26,666 nt of DNA from Saccoglossus kowalevskii (GCF_000003605.2 NW_003148770.1:331304-357969); one strand, 5' to 3'; counted from the first letter of the stretch, positions 1-11,710 are shown. Numbers and translations: made by a program. The notes: generated by a model not told the origin, from the sequence alone.

Positions 1-848
1 CCACTGTACCACGTATTTCTATGGGCTTTGTGCGCGCTGCTGTGGAACGCCGGTGGAGCCGGTGAAAACTCGAGAAAACAACACAAACTGAACTTTGAAG
101 TAATCTGAACAACCAAATTTATATATGTTACACACGTAGGACTAATCTTGTTACACTGTTCAGGGGAGTCTCAACAAACATCCCAAAGTACCGTTTTCTG
201 CGAGTTGTTGGTCTTTGTTTTCACCGCGAGGGTTGCCAAGCGGTAGAAATTGCCCGGATGTCCGCCCCCGACGATACTCATATATATACATCATATCACG
301 AATGCATGATTTCAAGCTTGGTACATCGAATTATATCTGATGCCATCTGAGCAAGGCATAACACTGTGAAAACGTTGCGAATATCTATAGGTGCAGTGTT
401 TCTGGTAGATTTCATACAGTTGCTGCATGCTGCCCTCATCGGTAGTGTTAGGTTTTACTGTCGGACTATTTATCGCGAAGTAAGCCATCCTTCTTCTCGT
501 CGCTGAGGGCAGTTTCTCAATCTCGCATAGCGTTGAAAGAGAGACAGGCTTATCGCTGGTAAAATGACATAGGTGGCGACAGAGGGCAAAAAGCTATTCA
601 TTTGTCAGGAGATTCAAATTTGTATATGTATTTTTAGAAAACCACTTTAAATTATTGCGTCACAGGTATCAAGCTAATTTGGTGTTTTCACTTTATAAAC
701 ACGAATAGACACGAATGTGACACATTTTATGCAAGTTTTATTTAAAGTGATTTTCGATAATTCTTCATAAAAAATGCTATTGCGTTGGAACTAAGAGGTT
801 ATGATGCCCTCATTGTGCTGATCTGAAGGTTCGGCATTCCCATGATGT
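1..848. other. Left-edge region without a supported gene
   Basis: No gene is supported here. The first 105 bases are more GC-rich than the rest and are open in frame 1 from the window edge to a TGA at 106-108. They encode a hydrophobic stretch (HVFLWALCALLWNAGGAG) that resembles a signal peptide, but there is no visible ATG or clear donor. Otherwise this is AT-rich non-coding sequence. Confidence 0.4.
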
Positions 849-922
849 AGGTTATTATGAGGATACCGAAAAGTATGCACTCAGACAGTACTACAGACAG
901 TTCTCGTAATAACCTCATAATA
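849..922. mobile_element. Short fold-back (MITE-like) element, deleted copy
   Basis: A left arm starting aggttattatgag is answered by ctcgtaataacct at 903-915, so the ends form an inverted repeat. The left arm, with aagtatgcactcagacagtac, matches the left arm of the larger fold-back element at 19441. Both copies are preceded by ttcgg(c/t)attcccatg. No transposase is present. I read it as an internally deleted relative of the 19.4-kb element; no target-site duplication was settled. Confidence 0.55.
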
Positions 923-3450
923 TTTATACAGCGAAAGACTCCTTGGCCTTGTGGCCTATTTGATAATACGTTGTGTTCATCGAATATGTGTTTTATTACA
1001 GGTATTAGAAGGGTAGACTATGAGTGTTGAGCTCAATCTGTTGATTTTTTACTTTGTGTTAATGTTCATATTTCATGTTTCATGTTTTGTGAATCAATTC
1101 CAAGTGACTGTCAGTGATTTCATTCTTGACAAGGCAAGGTTTTGTTTCAATGAATCATTCGATATTTGTTGCTTTGTTATTTATTCAGAATTTTTCCAAC
1201 GCTTTCATATTTTCAGCGTCTGTTTTGTAGATTTTTTTTTACATTTCAGTGACTCCCAACACTCGCTTCTAGATGCATTTAACAATGAGTTTGGATTCAA
1301 ATTTCAGAAACTTTATTTCCTGTTTTTTTTTCCGGACGGTCAACGTGCTGATGCTTTTTGGGCTGTTGTCAACATAACATGATCTATCGTTTCATGAGTA
1401 CTGTCGTTACGATTAAGACAATTCGCCCTGTGCAACCTTAACAGCATTTCTCCAGTCAAATAGAAGGCATGTTCCGATATTGTATGTGTTGAGTCAAGTT
1501 TAACACTAAAGATAGAACGACCTTGATAATAGACAAACACGCTGAATTGTTCTACATACGTATATAAAGGAATATGCCCAGAAAATATATGTGATGAGTA
1601 ATCATATATGGTTTATAGAAACTTGTATGGGACGGTCGTCTGATATAGCGAATCGTATACTATGCACGCTCTGTGTGTAAAACTCGGTTCTTTCATTTGC
1701 GCCCTCTGTGGTGAAAAAATAATTAGAAAAAGGGAATATACTGAATTTGCTCATGTTATTTTAATGCTTAATCTTAATGCTTAATCGTTATTTTAATATA
1801 ATCGACTCAACAAAAATGTCAATGTACAAATGTGGATAGCTAATCCCCAGAGCGCAATATTGTATAAAAGAAGGGTTTTGGGCAAAATAATGTGTGAGGC
1901 GAAGACTCTACTCTACTATTCCCCTTGCTCACGATGTTGTTCATAAATTACCACGCCCACATCACCAGTACTAAATTGTTGAGCCACATTTTTGATATTT
2001 TGGTACAACTGTTTTCCAACTTATGTCTGAATCAAGAGATATACAGTTGTATTGTTACGTGACTGGCAATTATTCTTACCATTGATATTAAAAAGAAAAC
2101 AAAACAAATACTGTAAATTATGGGCTTGCAAATATATTAAACTCCCTTTGACCATGACATTTTTTAATTTTTAGGGAGGGGGGGGGGATTATTACCCGTG
2201 ACCCGAGGTATCCGAACTTGTTTCTAAAAATATGATTCTTGGTTGTGTGCATTTGACCAATTCGCAATTCAATGTCTATCATAATAGGGTTTAAGGCTAT
2301 ATGGGATAAACATTGTTTCCATGGAAACAACTTTAGGTGACTTCCCTTTTTTATTTACTAGTTGTCATTTATTTGATGTAACATTTAACTGCGAAAATTA
2401 TCAACGATTTATAGTATTTTAAAATTGTCACCATTCAACTGCGTTGTTTTGCGTGTACATTAAAAAACTGCTCATTGCATGCATGTGTGTTTGGTCCGGC
2501 TAGGATTTCAGTATATCGTGACTGTAATCATTTCGCTGTGTTCCGTGCCCCACTATGTCATACACATTATGAACACGAAGAGTAATATGAGACGTAATGT
2601 ATTGTTGGTAGTACTGGAATAAATCACATTTACTTGAGAATCAATGAACGCCATTCATTCATCTATATCGTAATCAGACTGCCCTCAGCGACACATTGCT
2701 AAAGCAAAATGAAATCAACAGGTGGTTTCGTCGTCAATACTCCTCATAGATCACGTGATTCCGTACACCATGATTTTGGTAATCCATAATGCGATCAATA
2801 TCACTACTTTGGTGGCGCTTGTAGTTTATCGTGTATATGCCCGGCATACTAGACAGAATGGCAGGTTATACAAATAAACTGCTATAAACCAATTAAATAT
2901 AAATACATCATCGTTAAAAAACGTAAATTTGACAGCAGCTTAGAAACGAAATTAAAATGCCTCAATGGGTATTGTTAAAATACAAATGTGGTATGCGAGA
3001 AGAACAATGAGGTGACCCGGATGTTAAGTGTTTACTCACATATATGACCTACTTATAAGATAGGCTCGAATTAACTATGTGTATTTTATTTACTCCAGTG
3101 AGTATGTGCTACGTTCTAGATCGTATATTTCAACACAACAAACACGTATTTTAAACGACAAATTCGGAGGAACACGTGAACTTTATTCCCTCACCCGCAT
3201 ACTAAATGAGCATACAGCCCAATATTCGATATTGAATTACGATGCGGCGCTGACAATGACTGTGAAAAAATAACTTTTCTCTTGCAGCTTTTCAAATTGT
3301 CAGGAGTCACAAATTTAACGCCAGTCATTGTTACAATGCTACCTCCAATGCATTGAAGTCCTATGAGATGGACTACTTCCTGTTCTGAAATAAACCATTA
3401 TAAAAAGTTATACAAACATACAGAGCAGGTATATTAACTCAAGCTGTGTT
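923..3450. other. Non-coding spacer
   Basis: AT-rich sequence without a supported gene. A 120-codon open frame at 1020-1382 is Phe-rich and looks like nothing I recognise; composition alone can explain it. A CTCF-like gcgccctct lies at 1699-1707 (minus orientation) and a poly-G run at about 2176-2187. Confidence 0.5.

Positions 3451-3528
<78 letters not shown>
3451..3528. repeat. Compound microsatellite (AC)n(AT)n(ATT)n
   Basis: Three adjoining simple repeats: AC dinucleotides from 3451, AT dinucleotides from about 3467, and ATT trinucleotides from about 3491 to 3528. Probably length-polymorphic. No gene context. Confidence 0.95.
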
Positions 3529-3530
<2 letters not shown>

Positions 3531-4219
3531 ATGTTGAAGTAGTCCTGAAACTAGAAAATCGTTACAGGTTATGTGAATAACATCTGACTTATGACCATAT
3601 CGCGGATACCGACGGAAGTCACGGAACAAACTACCGCGCGCGTGTTTACGATAAACTCAGGTTAATGATCTGAGCTCCATGCAACGCACGGCCGATGTGT
3701 GACCTCGCTTATCTTTGGGAGTCTTTTGTAAATAATCCGTACCATGCAACTTTAAACTACACGTATGTCAATGAGGTCACCAGTGGACATTGTTAGTATG
3801 TAGTAAACAAGGAACCGATAATAATTATATTATGAATGATACTACCTAACGACCAGAGTATAATTATGAGCACGACACAGCAGGAACAAATTGTGACGTT
3901 TCGTAAGTCAAATACGCGTGTTCTTATTCTGTCTGACACAAGGCGATTTAATTTATATTTAGTTCTTTTCTCCAATATATACAGGCCATGCGCGTAACAT
4001 TGGGGGAGTGCGGGAAATGTTTTTTAAACTTAACCAACGCGGCTATTATCTCAACACGTGCCAAGTACGCATATGGATTATATCTCAAAACTAGTACGGA
4101 ACTAGTTTTACGGACAATACCTCTCCGCATTCAGACGAATGCATCATTTGTTTTTCTATACGCGCAAGGTGAAATATGATTGCAACTCAATAATTAATAA
4201 TTACATAAACTAAATCAAT

Positions 4220-4716
4220 TTTCGAAAAAGAATTGTTGTTGATATGGCAATGGTTATAACGTGACAATCACGCTCCTGTCATGGCTACACCGCGGTATGA
4301 TATGGTATAGGGGAATCCCCCTTCAACCGCCTTTACGTCATACTCTGAAGTGCATGATAACGTTCCAGGAAGTCATGTGACTTGCATTAAATATCATCTG
4401 CAAAACCAGGAAAGTCTTGTATAACTCATTCCAACACGTGCTATGCAGCATGTGACAGCAAAATAACTATTTTTCAATTCATATTGAATTGAATGTTTCA
4501 AATACAGAAGTTTTTTGCAGGTGACTTTCTAAGGTTAACTACGATCGACGAGATTTCAATCTCGATACCCGGATGGAATTTCCCGAAGTGATTTTTTGCC
4601 GGGTTCATGTGTTTAAAAATAAACGTAAGGTTGAACCAAAAAACTATAAAAATGTGTTAGAAACATTAGAAATACACACTAGTCCAGTCTGCTCAGTTCG
4701 AGTCTTGTGGATCACA
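4220..4716 (+). promoter_or_regulatory. Promoter of IL-17-like gene A1
   Basis: This segment aligns with the reverse complement of 21664-22190 upstream of A2. Shared landmarks are a distal kappaB-like ggggaatccc (4310-4319), an E-box palindrome gtcatgtgac (4372-4381), cgatacccggat (4563-4574), a kappaB site ggaatttccc (4575-4584; reverse complement gggaaattcc) and a TATA-like tataaaaa (4645-4652), 65-72 bp before the ATG. The kappaB consensus is established. Its use in this gene is inferred from conservation between the two copies. Confidence 0.75.
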
Positions 4717-4737
4717 ATGGCACAGTGGTTTTATTTA
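4717..4737 (+). CDS. A1 exon 1: seven-codon start of the signal peptide
   Basis: ATG GCA CAG TGG TTT TAT TTA encodes MAQWFYL and is followed at once by a strong donor, gtgagtatt. The exon ends on a codon boundary. The acceptor at 6131-6132 also opens on a codon boundary, so the join is in frame and yields a continuous hydrophobic signal peptide (MAQWFYL then VVLAIVF). The same seven-codon exon and donor occur at 21663-21643 before A2, which makes chance unlikely. Confidence 0.88.
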
Positions 4738-6705
4738 GTGAGTATTATTTTTAAACTAAGTATTTTAATCAAATTTAAATAACGTAAATGTGTCAAATTA
4801 TAGTATTGCATATATGTAAACTGTGCACTTTGCTGTATGAGTGAAAACTAAGCAAATTGGGGGCGATTTGTACCGCAACTGGCAATTGTTGTGTTAAAAC
4901 CTGCTGCTCAACTTCAAAGTGTGTTTTGTGTTCGAGTGTGTTGTTAGTTTTTCGATGCCACGCAATCTTGCGATTCGAGCAATGCATCTTGCAGTGTTTG
5001 ATAATTGTATACTAGACGTATCAAACACTGGATACCAGAGCCGCACACGGGAGAACATATCTTGCATTTATATCTTGCACGTCTTTTATTTTAATCACAA
5101 TAAGTGGCGTGAAGACTATGATACTCTTTATTAAACGCTTATTATTTCTATTTTTTTTATCTTCACTTTGATAACGGTAACGGCATCGTGCTGACCGACA
5201 GTGATATCTTAATAATATAATCATTTACATCGTTTTTTTTTTGTTATACTTTTTCAATAAAAAAATCATTAATATGTACGGTTATGAGGCTCCACAAATG
5301 ACTGTCTTTCATCATATGAATTTGATACCGGAATGAAAAAGTTAAAGCGGTCGTCGCATAGCGCGTTTGAATGTCGTATATACAAATAATTAATGTTGTA
5401 TACGTTGTATGTGACTTCCATCGAACAAGACGCGACGCCATGGATATAGATGACATTATTATGAAGCCAATGGTAGGGTAGTTATATTGTTGGGTTGCTG
5501 CTTGTTGTAGCATATAATTTCCTTCCAATCCTGAATTCAAATACAATCGTAATCATGACAATGGCCAGCATTATGCAACCACGTCATACCAGCAAGGTTA
5601 TATTTTCATGAATATGTAACAGAAAAAGTCACAGAAAAAGTCACATAAACCAGCGAGTTACTCCTATACTTGGACAGGAGCTAAGCTAAGACATGAACAA
5701 GAAGTCCATTTTAATAGTCGTCGAAACTGAAATTCAGTCTTCAAAATGCACCCAAACTATAAAATCTTGCATGTAAGGACTAAATCGCAATTGTGAATGA
5801 AGATATTTATTTATATTGAATTGTGTGCGTTTAACAATATAGACATTTATTGAAGGATGGGTGGAAGACGTTTTTGACTCAATTGTGATACATTTGTATT
5901 ATGTAATTAATTTTCATCAGTTGAAAATTTGACAATTCGTTACATGCTTTGATCACGTGGGTTGGTCACCTGATGCAACACAGCCTACTTTATTTACGGT
6001 AAATTTCCATCAACATCATTAGCCACAATATAGCCAAGTGTTCATATCCTGGAAGAAGCATATTTTTTTCTAGATAGCATGTGATCGGAAATGTACTTTT
6101 GACTAAATCCTCATGTTTTTTTTTCTCAATAGGTAGTGTTGGCGATTGTTTTCTCTTCAGAATTTAGTGACGCCATCCCCATTGACGACTGTCAAGAATC
6201 AATGCAATACCGAGGGAAACACTCTTCGAAATCTTTGTATCCATACACGGACTATTTGGCCATAATGCCTTTCCCCGTAGCTGACGTACCAAAGGGCGTA
6301 CAAACACACTCGCCTGCTGTTCCACTAAGAATATATCGTGGTGATAACGATATGACATTTGCTTCTCCACAAGAACGAAGCAATTGTCCTTTCTATTACA
6401 CCTATGAAGAGGACGCTGACCGTATTCCAAGGACTTTGGCCCACGCTATCTGTTCCTGTGACAAATGCATCGGGGAAGACGGAGGTACGAGCCCCTTGTA
6501 TACCTGTCAACAAATCACATACCCCGTGCCAGTGATGAAGCGAAGTGGGTGCGTCGATGGTTTATTCAAATATCACTTGCAATTCCAGGAGGTTGCCGTC
6601 TCGTGCGCTTGTCTGCGACCAAGAGTGACTACCTATGTTCAAAAACGGAGGAGAAAACATCACACAACATCAGAAAGCGTTCTCCGCGGTCTCTCAATGA
6701 AATAA
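4717..6705 (+). CDS. IL17-like: IL-17-like secreted cytokine, gene A1 (exons 4717-4737 and 6133-6705)
   Basis: Two coding exons give a 197-residue protein; the phase-0 intron is 4738-6132. Residues 1-21 form a signal peptide, with cleavage likely near FSDA/IP. The IL-17 signature follows: CPF at residue 92, RIPRTLAHAICSCDKCI with Cys114/116/119, YPVPV, Cys147, and EVAVSCAC with Cys165/167. In the family, the two Cys of this last C-x-C pair with upstream Cys to build the cystine-knot fold (known). The protein should be a secreted ligand for IL-17 receptors, acting as a dimer. Nine cysteines, an odd number, would allow an inter-chain bond (inference). A basic tail follows, about residues 171-197 with RRRKHH, and the stop is TAA. 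No N-glycosylation sequon is seen. The closest relative is A2. The specific IL-17 subtype is not assignable. Confidence 0.9.
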
Positions 6706-6706
6706 A
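6701..6706 (+). other. Possible polyadenylation signal of A1
   Basis: AATAAA overlaps the TAA stop of A1 (6703-6705) and is followed by a T-rich stretch (6715-6730). If used, the 3' UTR would be extremely short. Other signals further down cannot be excluded. Confidence 0.4.
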
Positions 6707-6729
6707 TTTGCTATTTGTTTTATTTTTGT

Positions 6730-9700
6730 AGATTTCAAGTGAACTTACAATATGGAAGTGCTTAAGTATGCAATGAGTTTTAATGGTATTGTTCGTCTAT
6801 TTTTTTTAAATTGCCACATTACGCATGTTTTATCTCAGTGACAAGTTTTTTGGGAAAATTGTCGAACGAATTAAGTGATCATTTTATCTAATATTTGGAT
6901 TGTCTGCAATATCAGTTTATCCCTCATCAGATATTGTATGTATATTATATTTAGTGCGTTTTATGACAAATATAGTACACTTCGTATCAAAGGCTGGTAT
7001 GATTATATAATAGTTCCGACATTTACGTCATCGTATGCCTTGTGGTGTACATATTTATTGTAGTCATTTTGAAATGACCATATTTTTTTAAATCGTTAAA
7101 AAATAACACACAAAAGCAAAAAAGTTTACTGTATTCTTGAAAATTGCAGAACCTGTGTATTGTAATATCATTTTAAGACTTATTCAAGTTCTGAATCAAT
7201 GTTATTGTAAAAAATATCTCAAATTGTTTCATTAAAAAAATATGTAATGATTACTCCCCTCCAAAAAAACAACACTTCTCTTAGACTATTAGTATAAATT
7301 GTCGTTTATAACGATTTAAAAAGATATTTGATAATACATGCTCAACCTTGTTTATTAATTTTAATCGTATTGTACACAAGTTATGGTTGTGAATTGTACA
7401 AGATATTTTTACCTTACACTAAGGGAAGTAGTTTGTACAGATGTGACACGTGACAATGTATAACCAATCACAGCTGCGTGTATGAAATAGTCGGGCACAT
7501 TTACATAATTGTATTACTTTTGCAAAATAGCTCATATCTGAGTTATATTGTCAAAATAAAAATTAAATTTATTGAAAATACTTAAGTAACTGTTATTATT
7601 TACACATTACATTACATTTTTTGTAACTTTGATTTTAAATCAAATACCCCATTCTCTTTCGATAGCCATTTAGAGTGAATGCGCACATTTACAACTTGTA
7701 CGAACGTCATTGGTAGGCTAACCAGCGAACCTCTTTGCCTGTTCACCTATTGCATTATTGCTTCTTTTTGGCCACCTTAAAGTAATATCTAAGCGACAAA
7801 CAAAAACACTTTTAGACGTACCGCCAGACTGTAACTTCATCAAAATAAGTATATGATTGATTACAAGAAATAACTAGGAACTAGGAAATAACTAACTTCC
7901 GGTGGTTCCTACACATATGTGCATATTTCGTTCTGTTGTACATATATCCTCGCCCTCGCCAACTACTACCAAAATTATGCCTCAGTTACACACAGGTTTT
8001 TTTCAGGTATCCGGTTTGAAAAAAATAATCAAAAAATGACGTGAAAAATGCCATAATAATAAAAAAGAACGATTAAGTTGAAATAAATACCCCCTCAATA
8101 AGTTTATTTATATTATTACAAACTGGGCAAAGAAACACTGAATTTAGATTTGAGCGTAGCCCAACATAAGCCAGTGTAATCGAATTTGTTACTGATAACA
8201 AATAATTGGTTCAAATTTGTATTACGTTAACAATTTTGACTGTTCCTTCTTACCCTACACAGAAACACATTCACCACACATAGGTGTGTACCAGTAGCAG
8301 CATGAAAGTGAAGCTAATGCCGTTTTATAACTATAACTCAGAAGTCCTTTTACTGTATTACTAGTGTTTATTTTACTGTTATAATTATAATTATTGTTTC
8401 CGGCCGTTTTGTGATTGTATTTTCTAGATTCTTTGAATGAACGCAGCATTTACAATTCATTCGTCGATACAGTGTAAGAATGTCGGTGCCGGTGGTCTCT
8501 TTTGTCGGAGCGCAACTTAGCCAAAAGAAAAACAGGATCAATTCATCACTGCTATTACAAGACTGGTAGAAGGTTAAACATTTGGCGTTAAGCTACTCAA
8601 AAATCAGATTGTGTGGCTTTTGTTACGCCAACAGTGGGCTAGGAATAATTTTTCGATTTACCACCCAGCTAGAGTGACGGTATAACCTGCCTGCCAAGTA
8701 TGAACAAAATCGGCTTAGCCAAAAAAGTTAAAATGCCGTGAAAAGTTACCCAAACTTCGAGGGAAAAATTCCTCGGCAATGAAAAGATATCAAAAAACAA
8801 ACTTTGTACTCACACTCAAGCGGAGTCGCAGAAAGTGACCCACACATTATTCGTCAAAAAATCAAGCAAAGGTTAGAAAGAATTCCCGTGAAAGTATTAG
8901 AGACATATTATAAAATAATTAGTCTTCCAAACAAGATGCTTGACAACTAAACATTGTCTGCTATTTGAGATGTACAGCATTGAAAACAATGTGATCCACA
9001 TTATTGAAACCAACATATTTTTTTGTTGAGATAGCAAACAACAATAATATATCAACTTGGTTACGTCCATTTACGTAACGGAAGCGCTTGAACTATATAT
9101 AATTATACATGTATAAACGATATCGATGCATGTTAGATATCAGTTAATATCTATGTTAACTATCAAATTCATTACCAAGTTATACCGCACTCAGTAATAG
9201 GTGTTTGAGAAGGGGGAATACAGCTTACAGGAAATTAAAACGGCATTTTACGTTTTTACTGAAAATGAAACGAAAGTTTCATTCACAGTAAAAATTAGAT
9301 TTTTACACTTTACAGATAAAGCAAATTCCCTAATTACATTTGACAATTTTATAGTGTATTTAATAATTTGTGTTTAAGAATCAAAATTGGAAATTGCGTA
9401 CGAATTACGACATTTAATGTGTAAAATGCTTTATTGGCTTACAAAAAATAAGATCTTTGTACAAATTACTGACGAATAAAATAACTGATTACATTTGACA
9501 CCTTGCCCATGTCTACGAATTTACGTGTTTTTTTCGTATTTAAATTACACTATTACGAAAATAGAAACAATTGATGACACCTTACGAACATATCCCTTGC
9601 CGAGATACTATGATTAATAGTTAGGAGGTCACCATAGATAAGCTAAAAAATCGTAAAAATGTGTAATACCAACGGTTTTCAGCATAAAATCGGTTACGTT

Positions 9701-9740
9701 TAGAGAAATCCTTGTTTGTACTGTTAAAGTAGATGTTTAT
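6730..9740. other. Spacer between A1 and psi-B1
   Basis: About 3 kb of AT-rich DNA without a supported gene. The block 7438-7545 (with gacacgtga and aaccaatca) is conserved in inverted orientation at about 18150-18260. A near-perfect hairpin lies at 9253-9294. The open frames here are short and featureless. Confidence 0.5.
9253..9294. repeat. 42-bp hairpin-forming inverted repeat
   Basis: TTTTTACTG and ATGAAAC pair with GTTTCAT and CAGTAAAAA around a GAAA loop, with a 3-nt bulge region in each arm. No flanking copy or duplication was recognised, so its origin is unknown. Confidence 0.7.
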
Positions 9741-9744
9741 TGTC

Positions 9745-10257
9745 AATTGTAGTAATATAAAAAAGTATTCTTATTGAACAAACGGAAGTGACGCATACAT
9801 TACTAAGGCAATAGCGTGGCGACCAATGTCATATGAGGTGAATAAATCAAGTCGTGATACCCACTCGCCTAAATTCAATATTAACAATTTCTGCAGGATT
9901 TTCAAATGTAAACATACATCACATCTAAGTAGTATAAAAAGAAATGCTCAAATTACCTAGAAGTGTTCCTTGTTTCGAATACCATGGATACTCTTTGCTA
10001 TGTTGAAACACGTGAGATCTCATGTGCGTTGTGGGTAGCCGTGTATTGAACGCCGAGGGGAAATTTCTAGCTTTGCGGAAAAAACTAGTAGTTTCAACAT
10101 ATTTGCAAATATGAGCAGTAAATCCTTTTCCCAATATCCTAAGACAGATAAACGTACACCACCGAGTATTTTAGCATTATAAATACTTAATTTGTTTAAC
10201 CCAACTTCTTGTAATGAGATTATTTGTAACGCTCCACCACAGATTTGTCGAGTAAAA
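9745..10257 (+). promoter_or_regulatory. Promoter of pseudogene psi-B1
   Basis: It aligns with the reverse complement of 13829-14360 upstream of B2. Shared landmarks are aacaaacggaagtgacg (9777-9793), gtgtattgaacg followed by kappaB-like gggaaatttc (10058-10067), a block containing gtagtttca and caaatatga, and a TATA-like tataaat (10178-10184) followed by aacccaactt. The conservation shows that the whole regulatory region was duplicated with the gene. Confidence 0.68.
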
Positions 10258-10800
10258 ATGGATTTTTTTTCTTTTCTTGGTGATCACCGTGAGTATTGTC
10301 TTTTACATTTACACATAAACATGAATTTGTTATTTTGTCAAATCACGTCGTCAGTCGCTCTCCACAGTTTCCATTGATTGTTATTGGATAATACAAAAGT
10401 GCTTAGAATATATTCTCTTAATAATTTTCTCTTAATAATAAGTCATCCCGCGAACTCTATATGTTTTTATGTCATATCGTGGCATGGTAGTTTTTACAAT
10501 ACTGTCATTACATCAATCTGTGGGTTGATCTGCGCTGGATAATATAAATGACTACAGAAGTCACGTGATTGTATATTTCTTTCAGTCTGGTGGGTCTGAC
10601 CAATTTACAGCATACAGAGACAGTATGCTATAATTTGTCTCTTATATTAATGTCTTATTTATCTGTATTCAACAGGTAGTGAGTTTTGATTGTAGTTTCC
10701 TCGTCGTCGATCGGCCACGATGTACCGGTAGAAGAAGACTGTTGTGAACTCTTTGTCAAATTTTATATCCATAGACCAACGATTTTGCTTTTCAGCCAGT
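10258..10800 (+). pseudogene. IL-17-like pseudogene psi-B1 (exon 1 remnant and head of exon 2)
   Basis: The likely exon 1 remnant starts at ATG 10258 (MDFFSFL) and is one base longer than the B2 exon, with a degenerate donor. Following sequence matches the B2 intron start (tattgtctttt). The acceptor tattcaacag ends at 10675. After it, four extra bases relative to B2 put TAG and TGA (10677-10682) in frame with the downstream homology. Residues VVSSSSIGHDVPVEEDCCEL match the B2 signal peptide and N-terminus. About 30 bp are then missing, and homology fades after ccaacgatttt (about 10780-10800). The core CPF and SCAC motifs are absent on this strand. It cannot make an IL-17 protein. Confidence 0.75.
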
Positions 10801-11080
10801 TTCGGAGGTTACAATGGGACGAATGGCATTACGACATAAAAATAAGCGGACTTCATCTGAGACACATGTTCAACGTCACAGTGTGGCAGCAACGACCACG
10901 TGATTTTCCATTGAAATTAACCTGCTTTATGCTCGACTATATGTATTACAATGCGACATTACTATGAATATTCTAATCACAAAAATCATTTCTCAACCAT
11001 TTCTCAACCATTTCTCAGCATCACTAGCAAGTGTATAGCGGAGTCTCGTCGCCAGAGGCGGTCTGGGACCAAAAAACGGC
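10800..11080 (-). pseudogene. IL-17-like pseudogene psi-B3, inverted 3' fragment
   Basis: On the minus strand, 11075-11030 reads closely like B2 over the GDESPLHTC segment (here GDETPLYTC). Next comes a homologue of MRRNGC, in which a short unit (gagaaatggtt) is repeated. Then come remnants of EYQDVAV (atggaaaatcacgtggtcg, 10913-10895) and of VEHV..S. Frameshifts, stops and a deletion between the Cys and RRNGC segments make it non-functional. It abuts psi-B1 in the opposite orientation near 10800. Its upstream half was not recognised between 11080 and 11530. Confidence 0.65.
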
Positions 11081-11529
11081 CTTGGACTTTCCCGACAATA
11101 CATGTTGATCCACCAAAAACCTTGAGGGAAAGTGGTGCTATAGTGGTATATTGTCTGTCATAACAGAACCCACACAGAGGAACTATTTATGATTGTTTAT
11201 TCACGATCTCGAGAACAGTAATATTCAAGAACGACTAAACATCGCTTGCATCTCTAGAACAAAAATTAACATCTATACATTGTATTTTATATACAGCCAT
11301 ATTACAGTTACTTCTACTGCTTGCACTTTAAAGAGAGAAAAAATCTATACCGCTGTTATCTGTGACTGATCATGAACTTGCCAACAATAATTACACTGAG
11401 TAGTCATTCTGAATGTTGGCTATTAAAGATTGGTACAATTACTGCTGACGCCCGACGGCCGTTCTGGACTTTTACAGAACGTACAGATTATCAGTCCGTC
11501 CTGTTCGTCGTAGATAATTACAAATCATT

Positions 11530-11710
11530 TTCATCTCCGAATGTTGGGTTTATACAGCATGTTTATGATTACACAAATCTGTTTTCTTAGTAAAACTAGT
11601 TATAAGGACGATTCTGTGCTTATATTTGTGATTTTTGAAAATATGTCAGGGAAATTAGAAAATTCCCGAGTTATTCACGACGACTAGTAACAACACACGT
11701 GACAGGTTTC
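11530..11710 (-). promoter_or_regulatory. Promoter remnant of psi-B3
   Basis: The reverse complement matches the B2 promoter: ctagtcgtcgtg, a kappaB-like gggaattttc, a block with cacaaatat, and a TATA-like tgtataaa (11549-11556) followed by cccaac and gagatgaaa. It lies upstream of the inverted psi-B3 tail on the same strand, so both are probably parts of one degraded copy. No seven-codon first exon was found after it. Confidence 0.6.

Larger units (their letters stand above)
3770..10800 (+). repeat. Left arm of inverted segmental duplication (A1 + psi-B1 unit)
   Basis: Patches along this segment match the reverse complement of about 12950-22800. They include the block at 3790-3840 (ggaaccgataataat) against 22690-22725, the A promoter (4220-4716), the A exons, an intergenic block at 7438-7545, and the B promoter, first exon and exon 2 head. 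Order and relative orientation are kept. The gene-to-gene distance differs (5.5 kb here, 7.8 kb in the right arm), so insertions or deletions followed. The outer boundary is approximate. Confidence 0.7.

Noticed and set aside
1020..1382. 120-codon open frame on + strand, rich in Phe
   Set aside because: Biased composition from T-rich DNA, no motif or splice context. The longest chance frames in AT-rich spacer can reach this size.
6136..6138. Start of A1 at the GTG codon in exon 2 (and of A2 at the equivalent GTG, 20673)
   Set aside because: GTG starts are not expected in an animal gene. The codon lies one codon after a splice acceptor and a conserved ATG exon exists upstream.
10686..10967. 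93-codon frame over psi-B1 as a real short protein
   Set aside because: It begins at a non-ATG codon after two stops. Only its first 20 or so residues match IL-17, and the rest is antisense to the psi-B3 tail.
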